Positions 18,910 to 28,935 of a stretch of DNA of 47,066 nt are shown piece after piece; within the stretch, counting starts at the first letter, position 1; every line of letters begins with the position of its first letter. Origin of the DNA: Chitinophagaceae bacterium. Its GTDB lineage: Bacteria > Bacteroidota > Bacteroidia > Chitinophagales > Chitinophagaceae. The notes under the pieces are model-generated. The model searched no databases. It saw only the letters and a program-made list of their open reading frames with translations, and was not told where the DNA came from. Location of the stretch: contig JAFMEV010000003.1 of the NCBI GenBank assembly GCA_017856545.1, positions 1 through 47,066 of the forward strand, read 5' to 3'. A program made the translations under genes and the position numbers.

Positions 18910-20376
18910 ATGATGCAAAGAATTTTATGTAGCCTGCTTTGTGTAGGTTTTTTTATTTCTGCAAATGCACAGCCTAGCAAATGGGATAAAAATGTTTTTG
19001 AATTTAGAGGCGTATGGATTGCTACGGTTGAAAATATTGATTACCCAAGCAAAAGGGGCTTAAGTAGTGAAGCGCAAAAAGAAGAATTCATACAAATTTT
19101 AGAAAAGCATCAAAAAAATGGTATGAATGCTATTGTGATGCAAATAAGACCAGCAGGAGATGCATTGTACCCATCTGAATTAGAACCATGGAGCGAATAT
19201 TTAATGGGCAAGCAAGGGCAGGCTCCTATCCCCTTTTATGATCCCTTGCATTTTATGATTGAAGAAACGCATAAAAGAGGCATGGAGTTTCATGCATGGA
19301 TCAACCCTTATAGAGCAGTATTCAATATTAATAAATCTAGTGTTGCACCAAGTCATCTATCTAAAATGCATCCAGAATGGTTCATCAATTTTGAAGGAAA
19401 AAAATATTTTAACCCAGGACTACCAGAAGTATGGAAGCATACCAATAAAGTAGTTGCAGATATTTTAAAGAGATACGATGTAGACGCTATTCATATGGAT
19501 GACTATTTTTATCCTTATAGAGTACCTAATAAAGATTTTCCTGATCAAGCTACCTATTTAAAATATCCGAGAGGTTTGGACAAAGAAACTTGGAGAAGAA
19601 GTAATTGTGATACGATTATCAAACAATTGAATGCTACCATTAGAAGTATTAAACCAGGGGTGCAATTTGGTATAAGTCCATTTGGTGTTTGGCGAAATAA
19701 ATCCAAAGATCCAAGAGGTAGTGCTACAAGAGCTGGTCAAACCAATTATGATGATTTATACGCTGATATATTGTTGTGGTTGGAAAAAGGGTGGATTGAT
19801 TATGTTACACCACAATTGTATTGGGAGCATGGACATGCTTTAGCAGATTATGATGAATTAGTACAGTGGTGGAATGATCATACCTATGGAAAAGCATTAT
19901 ATATTGGACATGGGATATATAGAGCCGGAACCACAAGTACATGGAGAGATCCAAATGAAATTCCATATCAAATTAAAAAATTAAGATCCTTACCAAATAC
20001 CGGAGGGAGCGTTTATTTTAGTAGCAATAGTTTTAAAAATAATGCGAATGGATGGAATGATAGTTTACAAAACAACTATTATAAAAACCCAGCATTGCTG
20101 CCTTCTCTGGTTCCACAATACACTATGGCTGCACCCAACATTGAGAAAAAGACAAATACAAGCTATCAAATCAATATGCCTAAAAATGCTTTAATAAAAT
20201 CTTTTGCCATCATTCAAAAAGAAGAAGGCAAATATAGTGTTGCAGGTATTTTAGCCGCAGATAGCAAAATGGTGAATTTGAATGCTTTGGGCATTCAAAG
20301 AAAAACAAGCAATCAATATTGGTTGATAGCCATTGGATTACAAAATCAAATTAGCGACTATATCCCACTTCCTTAA
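18910..20376 (+). CDS. Family 10 glycosyl hydrolase-like (DUF187/GHL10-type) exported protein
   Basis: EFRGVWIATVENIDYPSKRGLSSEAQKEEFIQILEKHQKNGMNAIVMQIRPAGDALYPSELEPWSEYLMG; HAWINPYRA; YVTPQLYWEHG. Confidence 0.9.
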   Translation: MMQRILCSLLCVGFFISANAQPSKWDKNVFEFRGVWIATVENIDYPSKRGLSSEAQKEEFIQILEKHQKNGMNAIVMQIRPAGDALYPSELEPWSEYLMGKQGQAPIPFYDPLHFMIEETHKRGMEFHAWINPYRAVFNINKSSVAPSHLSKMHPEWFINFEGKKYFNPGLPEVWKHTNKVVADILKRYDVDAIHMDDYFYPYRVPNKDFPDQATYLKYPRGLDKETWRRSNCDTIIKQLNATIRSIKPGVQFGISPFGVWRNKSKDPRGSATRAGQTNYDDLYADILLWLEKGWIDYVTPQLYWEHGHALADYDELVQWWNDHTYGKALYIGHGIYRAGTTSTWRDPNEIPYQIKKLRSLPNTGGSVYFSSNSFKNNANGWNDSLQNNYYKNPALLPSLVPQYTMAAPNIEKKTNTSYQINMPKNALIKSFAIIQKEEGKYSVAGILAADSKMVNLNALGIQRKTSNQYWLIAIGLQNQISDYIPLP

Positions 20377-20384
20377 AACTAAGT

Positions 20385-22355
20385 TTATTCAAAAACGCGT
20401 TTTAAATTTAGGTTTTGATTGGCTTTGATAATCAATGGAACATGTTCAACAATGGTCATGTCATTGTCTAAACCAAAGGCTTTCTGATCGCTTTGCGCCA
20501 ATTGTTTGATATTAAAATAGGTATCCATAATAAAGTCTTCTCTAAATGATAATTCATTTTCAATAGAGAAGAAACTTTCAATAATTACATAGGTAATATC
20601 TGCATGGAAATCTTTACTCTTCAATGATTCGTATTTGCTGTAAATACCCAACTCTTGGCACTCATTCAATTCTTGCATTACTTTCTTAAAGCAAATATTG
20701 ATCCTTGGTTGAATTCTAAATCCAATCTTAAAATCAACACGCATTACTTTGTCGTCTACTAATTCACGAATGCTATACTCCATGCCATAGGGAGAATCGG
20801 TTCTGTCAATATGAATAAACCAATAAATATCGGCACGCTTTGGCTTACGATTCAATATAGAATCCATAATACGATGCTCAATCTCTCTGTGGTTATTCGC
20901 TTTGGTTAAATACACTAAGTGTGTTGCATATTTGGGCACATCCTTATCTGCACTTAAATCAGTCAATTGCTGTAAGTAATCTTTCAGCTTCACAAAATCC
21001 AAGTATCTATTGGTAATCTTTCTTGCTCGATGCCAAATCATCATCACAAAAATCATACTTAAAGAAAACACAAAAGTGATATAGCTTTCTTTAATCTTCA
21101 CCACATTCGCAATAAAGAAAGAAATTTCTACTACACTAAATATGGCAATAATAATAGCTACAGGTAAATGACCCCATCTTCTTACATTCAACAAATAAAA
21201 GTTCATTAAGATGGTGGTAGAGATCATGGTAATGATAATAGAAAAACCATAGGCTGCTTCCATGTGTTCACTCTTTCTAAAAAATAAACACATCGTGATA
21301 CAACCCACCCATAATAAAAAGTTTAGAGAAGGAATATAAATTTGTCCTTTTTGATCTGTCGGAAATTTAACGGTTACTCTTGGCCAGAAATTCAAACTAA
21401 TGGCTTCGTTGATTAGAGTAAAAGATCCGCTAATCAATGCTTGGCTAGCAATAATTGCTGCAATCGTGGCTACACCAATACCAATCACCAAGAACCAAGG
21501 CGGCATGATTTCATAAAAAGGATTCATTCCTTCTATAGAAGTGCCAACATGTTGTAATAACCAAGCGCCCTGACCCATGTAGTTCAATACCAAAGCCAAT
21601 TTTACAAACATCCAGCTTACTTGAATATTTTGACGACCACAATGTCCTAAATCACTGTACAATGCTTCTGCTCCTGTAGTACATAAGAATACAGCTCCCA
21701 GTAACCAAAACCCTTTTGGATAATTTATTAATAAATCAATGCCGTAATATGGATTTAATGCTTTTAAAATTTCCCAATGTCCTATAATCTGAGAAACCCC
21801 TAAAACCATGATCATAGAAAACCATAATAACATGATTGGACCAAATGCAAAACCAACAATCTTTGTTCCAAATCTTTGAAAGAAAAAGATCAAAGAAATA
21901 ATGGCAATAACAATACCAATGGTTAAATTATTACCTGGCACAATCGTATTTTCCAAACCTTTCACGCCGCCTAAACCTTCAATAGCAGATGCAACAGAAA
22001 TAGGTGGTGTAATCATACCATCAGCCAATAACATCGCAGCACCAATAATGGCAGGAATATAAATCCACTTCACATAGCGTCTTATTAAAGCAAAAAGAGA
22101 GAAGATTCCACCCTCCCCTCTATTATCAGCTCTTAAAGTAAGAAACACATATTTAAATGTAGTTTGTAATGTCAAGGTCCAGAACACACATGATATGGCA
22201 CCATATACCAATTGTTCGGTAACGGTTCTGTCGTTGATGATTGACTTGAATACGTAGAGTGGAGAAGTTCCAATATCGCCGTAAATAATACCTAGAGTTA
22301 CGATTAATCCAGCTACAGAAAGCTTCTGTGCATGTCCGCCATTTGTTTGTCCCAT
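20385..22355 (-). CDS. kup: KUP/HAK/KT family potassium transporter
   Basis: VTLGIIYGDIGTSPLYVFKSII; GEGGIFSLFALIRRY; LADGMITPPISVASAIEGL; GAEALYSDLGHCG. Confidence 0.96.
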   Translation of the reverse strand: MGQTNGGHAQKLSVAGLIVTLGIIYGDIGTSPLYVFKSIINDRTVTEQLVYGAISCVFWTLTLQTTFKYVFLTLRADNRGEGGIFSLFALIRRYVKWIYIPAIIGAAMLLADGMITPPISVASAIEGLGGVKGLENTIVPGNNLTIGIVIAIISLIFFFQRFGTKIVGFAFGPIMLLWFSMIMVLGVSQIIGHWEILKALNPYYGIDLLINYPKGFWLLGAVFLCTTGAEALYSDLGHCGRQNIQVSWMFVKLALVLNYMGQGAWLLQHVGTSIEGMNPFYEIMPPWFLVIGIGVATIAAIIASQALISGSFTLINEAISLNFWPRVTVKFPTDQKGQIYIPSLNFLLWVGCITMCLFFRKSEHMEAAYGFSIIITMISTTILMNFYLLNVRRWGHLPVAIIIAIFSVVEISFFIANVVKIKESYITFVFSLSMIFVMMIWHRARKITNRYLDFVKLKDYLQQLTDLSADKDVPKYATHLVYLTKANNHREIEHRIMDSILNRKPKRADIYWFIHIDRTDSPYGMEYSIRELVDDKVMRVDFKIGFRIQPRINICFKKVMQELNECQELGIYSKYESLKSKDFHADITYVIIESFFSIENELSFREDFIMDTYFNIKQLAQSDQKAFGLDNDMTIVEHVPLIIKANQNLNLKRVFE

Positions 22356-22449
22356 GGAGCAAGTAATAAATTGACAACAAAGTTTATGCTTTTTAGCATA
22401 ACAAGGAACATTCCTCTCAAGTATTTTAAAAAAATCTTTTTAAAAAATA

Positions 22450-22923
22450 CTAAGGCTTGTAAGCACCCCAGAGATCCAAAACAGCTTTATACCTATAATC
22501 GAAAATCCCCTGCAATTGATTTTTGACAAATAAAGTGTTCGCAATATCTCCTAAAATACCCAAAGGAATCTTGTAATGAACAATATCTTCCATGGCTACT
22601 CCACCAGGAATTGCTTTAAAATGGTGTTGATGATGCCACATGGTATATGGACCAAATCTTTGCTCATCTACAAAATAAGATCCCTCTTGCACGTGGGTAA
22701 TCTCCGTCATCCAATACAAGGGAACACCCAAAACAGGCTTAACGGTATATTCTATAATCTGACCAGGATACATTTTTTCGCCATGGTGCTTACTGATAAT
22801 ATGAAAACCCATATGAGAGGGTGTTATTTTGGCAAGATTGGCTGGACTACTGAAAAAATCCCAGGCAGTTTCTAAGCTAATAGGCATTTCCTGGTAAGTG
22901 TGAAGGGTATAAACTTTTGACAT
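22450..22923 (-). CDS. SRPBCC family protein
   Basis: MPISLETAWDFFSSPANLAKITPSHMGF…GPYTMWHHQHHFKAIPGGVAMEDIVHYKIPLG; start at MSKVYTLH. Confidence 0.88.
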   Translation of the reverse strand: MSKVYTLHTYQEMPISLETAWDFFSSPANLAKITPSHMGFHIISKHHGEKMYPGQIIEYTVKPVLGVPLYWMTEITHVQEGSYFVDEQRFGPYTMWHHQHHFKAIPGGVAMEDIVHYKIPLGILGDIANTLFVKNQLQGIFDYRYKAVLDLWGAYKP

Positions 22924-22989
22924 ACTCTTATAACAATACTTACTCCTTTTTGTTGTAAGAATTAGCCATAAAGCAGTTAATTTTAACCC

Positions 22990-25900
22990 ATGATTAGTAG
23001 AGCCGAACAGCAAGCAGCATTTGAAGCCATATACAAAAACCTAAATACGGCTCAAAAAAAGGCAGTGGACAATATAGAAGGTCCAGTAATGGTGATAGCT
23101 GGCCCGGGTACAGGTAAAACACAGATATTAGGTGCACGTATTGGGAAGATTTTATTGGAAACAGATACAGCACCCGAAAATATTTTATGTCTCACTTATA
23201 CAGATGCAGGTGCCATTGCAATGCGCAAAAGATTGGTCAGCTTTATTGGTAGTAGTGCCTACAAAGTAACTATTTCAACATTTCATTCTTTTTGCAACGA
23301 TATTATTCAAGACAATTTATCACTCTTTGATAAAACAAGTCTCGATCCTATATCCGAATTAGAAAAAATAGAACTGCTCAAAAAATTAATAGATGGTTTT
23401 GAGAAAAACAATCCATTAAAAAGATATAGAGGAGACGTGTATTTTGAAATGAGCAATTTGGCCAAATTATTTAGTGCCATGAAAAAAGAGGGCTGGACAA
23501 GCCAATACTTAATTGAAAGGATTGACGCATACATTCAAGAAATTCCTTTCAGAGATGAATTTATTTATAAAAGAAAATACAAACAATTTGAGGCAGGCGC
23601 TTTAAAGCAAGGATTAGTAGACGTAGAGCTGGAAAAAATGAGCAAGTTAAAAGCAGCAGTGAACTGTTTTGATATTTACCAAGAGCTTATGAAAAGTCAT
23701 AACAGATATGACTTTGATGACATGATCAATTGGGTATTAAAAGCCTTTAACGAAAACAAGAACTTATTAGCCCAATACCAAGAAAGGTATTTGTACATTT
23801 TAGTAGACGAGTTTCAAGATACCAGTGGAACCCAAAATGCACTCATCAAGTTATTGGTAAATTATTGGGAGCAACCCAATTTATTTGTAGTGGGAGATGA
23901 CGATCAAAGTATTTTTAGATTTCAGGGAGCCAATGTAGAAAATATGTTGCATTTCCAACACGACTATGCAGAAGAAGTATTGATGATTGTTTTGGAAAAT
24001 AATTATAGATCCACACAACCCATTTTGGATGCTTCAACAATTATCATCAATAACAATCAAGAACGATTAGTCAATAAAATTGAAGGACTAGAGAAAAAAT
24101 TAATTTCTTCTCATCCAGATTTACAAAACAACACCACTCTTCCAAGCATTGTTTCTTATGGCAATCCACAAGAAGAAATGATAGATATTACCGAACAAAT
24201 TACTCAATTAATTGAAAAAGGGGTTGCACCACAAGAAATAGCGGTATTGTATAAAGAGAATAGATATGGCGAAGAGATTGCTCATTTCTTGCAACAAAAA
24301 AATATCCCTGTTTATACCAAGCGAACAGCGAACCTATTGGATCAAACACTGATTAAACAGATTATTACTTTACTAGATTATTTGAATTGTGAATTAGATC
24401 AATCTTATGAAGGCGCACATTTATTATTTGAAATATTGCATTTTAAGTGGTGGAATATCTCTCCAATTACAGTTGCAACGTTAACTTTTGAAGCCAATCA
24501 ATTAAAATACAGCGATAGCAATAATTCATTTAGAAAGGTATTGGTAGATAAAACGCAGGAAGTTCAAACAGATTTATTTAAACAAGGTGGATTAACAGAA
24601 GTAGCCAAAGCTGTTAAAGTAATTGAAGGACTTATTGGAGAAGTGGCGAATGTGACTTTGTTAAATTTGATAGAACAAGTCTTGCAAAAAACAGGGATCA
24701 TACAAAGTGTATTAAAATCAGACAACAAGGCTTTTGAATTAGAGATGATCACTAAATTTTTTGATTTCATCAAAGAAGAAACCCACAGACATCCTAGCTT
24801 AAATTTAAAGACCTTGGTAGAAATGTTGCACTTAATGCAAAGAGAAGGCATAAGATTACCGCTCCCTATTACTACAGGAGGGCCAACTGGTGTGCATTTA
24901 TTAACCGCACACGGATCAAAGGGATTAGAGTTTGAATATGTATTTTTAGCAGGCACCAACGCACATCTTTGGGAAAAGAAAAGATCCTCTAATAATATTG
25001 GCTACACATTACCAGACACTGTATTAACTAGTTTAGAAAATGTAGATGACAAAGAAGAATTAAGAAGATTATTTTATGTAGCCATCACCAGAGCAAAACA
25101 TTTTATCCAAGTTTCTTATAGTGCAAATAAAGCAGATGGTAAAGAGGCAGAAGCAAGTCAATTTATTATTGAAATGACAGAGGGCAATGAGCAGTATACC
25201 GCCCATAAAACATTAGACGAGGCGACAATCATACAATACAAATTATTACACTTACAAACAGCACCACAACCAGAAATAGCCCAATTAGAAGCAGACTTTA
25301 TTGAACCTAAATTGGAAAAGTTTACGATGAATGTCACTGCTTTAAATAATTATCTAAAATGCCCATTACATTTTTATTACAATAGTTTAATCAGGGTGCC
25401 ATCAGGGAAATCAGAAGCTACCACTTTTGGATCGGCAGTGCATGATGCATTGAATAAGTTATTCAAAAAAATGCAAGAAAGAAATAACCAGTTTCCAGCA
25501 ATCAAAGAACTGGTAGACGATTTTAATTATTACATGCAAAGGCATCGTGAAGCATTTACACAAGTAGAATTTAAGAATAGAAAAGAGCAGGGCGAAATGG
25601 TGTTAACCAATTACTATAATGAATATGTAGAGGGATGGAATAAAGTAGTCACAACAGAATACAGAATCAATAATGTAGTATTAAAGGGCATACCATTAAA
25701 AGGAGCCATTGATAAAATAGAATTTAATGGAAAGCAAGTAGTGGTGATTGATTATAAAACAGGAAGTGTAGAAAATGCCAAGGAGAAACTATTAGCCCCT
25801 AATGATAAAAATCCTTTAGGGGGAGACTACTGGAGGCAAGCGGTGTTTTATAAAATATTACTAAGAGGACATCCTAAAAACTGGGAAGTAGAAAGAGCAG

Positions 25901-26130
25901 AATTTGATTTTGTAGAACCTAATAAGAAATCAGCATTTGAAAAAATTGGCATCACGATATCAGAAGCGGATATCACCACAGTAACACAACAAGTGGTAGA
26001 GACTTGGGAGAAAATACAAAACAAGGAATTTTACAAAGGATGTGGCAAGCCCGAATGTCATTGGTGTCAATTTGTAAAAAGCAATGAATTGGCAGTAGCA
26101 TTACACGAAATCGAGTCAGAAATAGACTAA
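22990..26130 (+). CDS. UvrD/REP-type ATP-dependent helicase fused to C-terminal PD-(D/E)XK nuclease with Fe-S-type cysteines
   Basis: GPVMVIAGPGTGKTQILGARI; ILVDEFQDTSGTQ; VVGDDDQSIFRFQGA; TAHGSKGLEFEYVFLAG; C-terminal GSAVHDALN…VVVIDYKTGSVE…CGKPECHWCQF. Confidence 0.92.
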   Translation: MISRAEQQAAFEAIYKNLNTAQKKAVDNIEGPVMVIAGPGTGKTQILGARIGKILLETDTAPENILCLTYTDAGAIAMRKRLVSFIGSSAYKVTISTFHSFCNDIIQDNLSLFDKTSLDPISELEKIELLKKLIDGFEKNNPLKRYRGDVYFEMSNLAKLFSAMKKEGWTSQYLIERIDAYIQEIPFRDEFIYKRKYKQFEAGALKQGLVDVELEKMSKLKAAVNCFDIYQELMKSHNRYDFDDMINWVLKAFNENKNLLAQYQERYLYILVDEFQDTSGTQNALIKLLVNYWEQPNLFVVGDDDQSIFRFQGANVENMLHFQHDYAEEVLMIVLENNYRSTQPILDASTIIINNNQERLVNKIEGLEKKLISSHPDLQNNTTLPSIVSYGNPQEEMIDITEQITQLIEKGVAPQEIAVLYKENRYGEEIAHFLQQKNIPVYTKRTANLLDQTLIKQIITLLDYLNCELDQSYEGAHLLFEILHFKWWNISPITVATLTFEANQLKYSDSNNSFRKVLVDKTQEVQTDLFKQGGLTEVAKAVKVIEGLIGEVANVTLLNLIEQVLQKTGIIQSVLKSDNKAFELEMITKFFDFIKEETHRHPSLNLKTLVEMLHLMQREGIRLPLPITTGGPTGVHLLTAHGSKGLEFEYVFLAGTNAHLWEKKRSSNNIGYTLPDTVLTSLENVDDKEELRRLFYVAITRAKHFIQVSYSANKADGKEAEASQFIIEMTEGNEQYTAHKTLDEATIIQYKLLHLQTAPQPEIAQLEADFIEPKLEKFTMNVTALNNYLKCPLHFYYNSLIRVPSGKSEATTFGSAVHDALNKLFKKMQERNNQFPAIKELVDDFNYYMQRHREAFTQVEFKNRKEQGEMVLTNYYNEYVEGWNKVVTTEYRINNVVLKGIPLKGAIDKIEFNGKQVVVIDYKTGSVENAKEKLLAPNDKNPLGGDYWRQAVFYKILLRGHPKNWEVERAEFDFVEPNKKSAFEKIGITISEADITTVTQQVVETWEKIQNKEFYKGCGKPECHWCQFVKSNELAVALHEIESEID

Positions 26131-26141
26131 TTTTGTACCCT

Positions 26142-27551
26142 ATGAAACAGGCATCCAAGCTATTTCCCTTAATTCAAATCATCTGTATAGGATATCTATT
26201 GCAATTAGCAGTGGGATGTGCCAATATTGTTCCACCAGCTGGAGGCCCTAGAGACACATTGGCGCCCTATTTGATTGCAGCCAAACCAAAAGATTCTGCC
26301 ACCAACATCCAACCTAAAGAGATATTGATTGGATTCAATGAATATATCGTTGCTGCAGATATCCAAACCAACTTAATCATCTCACCTACCATTAAAAATA
26401 CGCCATTAGTTGATGTAAGATTGAATGCATTAAGAATTAGAATCAATGATAGCCTTTCTGCGAATACCACTTATAGTTTGCAATTTGGTAACGCCATTAA
26501 AGATGTGAATGAAGGTAATATTATTCAAAACTTTACCTATGTTTTTAGTACGGGGGATAAAATAGATACTGGAAGATTGGTTGGCTATGTTCGTCTTGCA
26601 GAAACTGGATTGATAGATAGTACATTAATTGTGGTTTTACAGCCTGCAGATAATGATACAGCAATTTTTAAGAATAAACCAAATTACTATTCAAGAGTAA
26701 ATGGTAAAGGACAATTTGAATTCAAGTTTTTACCATTCAAACCTTTTAAGTTATTTGCGATACCTAATGATTATGCTAAAAAATATGATGACAGTACTAA
26801 ATTATTTGCCTTTACAGATCAACCCATTGAAGTTGTAAATAAAATAGACACCCTTCAGCTTTATGCTTTTCAGGCATATAAAAAAATTGATAAGAAAAAA
26901 TCTACCACAAATACTAGTGCAAAAAAAGCAGGCCCAGTTAATTTAAAATATACCAAAAGCATAGACGGAACGGAACATACTATTTTAAAGCCCATTAGTT
27001 TAAACTTTGAAACAAAAATCAAATTAAACGATAGCTTCCCCATACTATTGACTGACACTTTAAATAAATTAATTGAAGACTATTCTATACAATTAGACTC
27101 CACTGCACAAACAATTACAATAAATCATAACTGGCATCACGATGAGAAATTTAAATTAATCATCCCACAAAAAAGTGTAACTGATAGTTTACAAAATACC
27201 CTTGCGAAATCAGATACTTTAAAATTTAGTATAAAGCCTGCAACTGCCTATGGTTCAGTACTCATTAGAACAAGTGGATATCAGCAATTCAAGCATCCTG
27301 TGTTATTGTTCACTCAAGACAATACCATTAAATACAGTTATCCTATTACACAATCCATTTTAAGAATACCATTAATTTTACCAGGTGAATTTGTAGTCAA
27401 AATTTTAGAAGACGATAACAATAATGGTATTTGGGATACAGGTGTATATGGAAAAATAAAAAAACAACCCGAAAAAATTATTTTAACAGGAACCAGTATT
27501 TCCATTAAAGCAGACTGGGAAAACGAATTCAATATTATTTTAAAAAAATAA
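26142..27551 (+). CDS. Putative lipoprotein with Ig-like/SbsA N-terminal domain
   Basis: Signal with lipobox-like LAVGC; PPAGGPRDTLAPYLIAAKPKDSATNIQPKEILIGFNEYI. Confidence 0.75.
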   Translation: MKQASKLFPLIQIICIGYLLQLAVGCANIVPPAGGPRDTLAPYLIAAKPKDSATNIQPKEILIGFNEYIVAADIQTNLIISPTIKNTPLVDVRLNALRIRINDSLSANTTYSLQFGNAIKDVNEGNIIQNFTYVFSTGDKIDTGRLVGYVRLAETGLIDSTLIVVLQPADNDTAIFKNKPNYYSRVNGKGQFEFKFLPFKPFKLFAIPNDYAKKYDDSTKLFAFTDQPIEVVNKIDTLQLYAFQAYKKIDKKKSTTNTSAKKAGPVNLKYTKSIDGTEHTILKPISLNFETKIKLNDSFPILLTDTLNKLIEDYSIQLDSTAQTITINHNWHHDEKFKLIIPQKSVTDSLQNTLAKSDTLKFSIKPATAYGSVLIRTSGYQQFKHPVLLFTQDNTIKYSYPITQSILRIPLILPGEFVVKILEDDNNNGIWDTGVYGKIKKQPEKIILTGTSISIKADWENEFNIILKK

Positions 27552-27555
27552 ATTC

Positions 27556-28170
27556 ATGCAATTACCTTCTACCCTTTTAGAAAATGCTGTTGCCGCTTTT
27601 GCCAAACTTCCTGGAATTGGTAAAAAAACTGCATTGAGATTGGTGTTGCATTTATTGAAACAAGATGAGGAAGTAACCACAGAGTTTGGAGAAGTCTTGC
27701 AAAAAATGAGAAAAGAAATAAAGTTTTGTCAAAGATGTTTTAATATCAGTGACGGAACCATCTGTTCTATTTGCGCTAATTCAGGAAGAAGTAAAGAAAT
27801 GATTTGCGTAGTAGAAAATATCAGAGATGTAATTGCTATTGAAAACACACAACAGTATAATGGAACCTATCATGTTTTAGGAGGTATTATTTCACCATTA
27901 GATGGTATTGGACCAGATCAATTAACCATTGAACCCTTGATTGAAAGAATCAAGAAAGACAAGGTCACTGAGCTGATTTTTGCTTTGAACCCAACCATTC
28001 AGGGAGATACGACCATTTATTATATCCAGAAAAAGTTGGCAGACAGTTCTTGTCGCATTACCACTATAGCGCGAGGCATTGCATTTGGGGGAGAATTAGA
28101 ATATGCAGATGAAATGACCCTTGGAAAGAGTATCTCCAATAGACAACCCATTCATCAGTACATAAAATAG
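27556..28170 (+). CDS. recR: Recombination mediator protein RecR
   Basis: AFAKLPGIGKKTALRLVLHLL; CQRCFNISDGTICSICANSGR zinc finger; VVENIRDVIAIENT Toprim. Confidence 0.96.
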   Translation: MQLPSTLLENAVAAFAKLPGIGKKTALRLVLHLLKQDEEVTTEFGEVLQKMRKEIKFCQRCFNISDGTICSICANSGRSKEMICVVENIRDVIAIENTQQYNGTYHVLGGIISPLDGIGPDQLTIEPLIERIKKDKVTELIFALNPTIQGDTTIYYIQKKLADSSCRITTIARGIAFGGELEYADEMTLGKSISNRQPIHQYIK

Positions 28171-28236
28171 GTGGTTTTCAATAAAAACACTAATTTTGAT
28201 GTTCAAACATTGATTAATCGTCTTAAACATATTTAT

Positions 28237-28767
28237 ATGAAACAGTTATTAGTAGTTTTTGGTCTTTTATTGATGAGCGCAAATACTTATGCTCAAAAGA
28301 ATTTTAGTACTTCTACTGCTGTGGTAAGATTTATCGCAGTGGATGATACCGATATTGATGCTACCAATAAGAAAGCAGTAAGTCGTCTACAAACTAATGG
28401 GGATTTGAGTTTCATCATGTTGATGAAAGATTTCACTTTTGATATGGATAAAATGCAAGAGCATTTCAATGAAGAGTATGTAGAGAGTGATAAATTTCCA
28501 AGAGCATTTTTTAATGGCAAAATCACCAATTTTTCTTCCGTAAATTTTAAGAAAGATGGTGTCTACCCTATCACCGTTTCAGGTAATATGCAGGTTCATG
28601 GTGTCAACAAAACCATGCAAACCAATGGAGTGATAGAAATCAAGGGTGGCAAGCCTGTGGCAAACGCTAAATTCACTGTTACTTTGAAGGATTTTGGCAT
28701 TGGAGGTGTTTTGATCAAAATGGTGGCGGATAAGATCAATGTAGAGGTAACGGCTGCTTACCAATAG
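28237..28767 (+). CDS. YceI family exported protein
   Basis: Signal peptide; FSTSTAVVRFIA…VESDKFPRAFFNGKITNF…GNMQVHGVNKTMQTNGVIEIKGG. Confidence 0.85.
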   Translation: MKQLLVVFGLLLMSANTYAQKNFSTSTAVVRFIAVDDTDIDATNKKAVSRLQTNGDLSFIMLMKDFTFDMDKMQEHFNEEYVESDKFPRAFFNGKITNFSSVNFKKDGVYPITVSGNMQVHGVNKTMQTNGVIEIKGGKPVANAKFTVTLKDFGIGGVLIKMVADKINVEVTAAYQ

Positions 28768-28769
28768 TA

Positions 28770-28801
28770 TTTGGCTACAAACTAGTTCTATACTAACTTT
28801 G
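28770..28801 (+). promoter_or_regulatory. Bacteroidota promoter TTTG-N20-TAACTTTG driving metH
   Basis: Matches TTTG N19-21 TAnnTTTG; predicted start site falls at about 28806-28808, the first base of the structured leader. Confidence 0.7.
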
Positions 28802-28805
28802 CTCC

Positions 28806-28920
28806 GCAACTGCAGGTGGGATTTGTTTATTGTTCAACCTGCCATCCGTAAGGAGAAAAGAACTAATAAACGATACACCAATCGACTCCCCTTTATTAAA
28901 ATCTCTCCTTAGGCAGCTGC
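28806..28920 (+). ncRNA. Structured metH leader RNA, candidate SAM-II-like pseudoknot riboswitch
   Basis: P1 GCAGGT(28812-28817)/ACCTGC(28837-28842); loop 28823-28832 TTGTTTATTG pairs with 28864-28873 TAATAAACGA; AUUUG in the loop as in SAM-II; alternative nested hairpin 28849-28856/28904-28911. Confidence 0.55.
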
Positions 28921-28935
28921 ATAAAATATATAGGT

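Noticed and set aside
28770-28830. CCGCAACTGCA resembles the 3' box of cobalamin riboswitches before B12-dependent metH
   Set aside because: The promoter lies immediately upstream and there is no room for the rest of the cobalamin aptamer; the following pseudoknot explains the sequence better.
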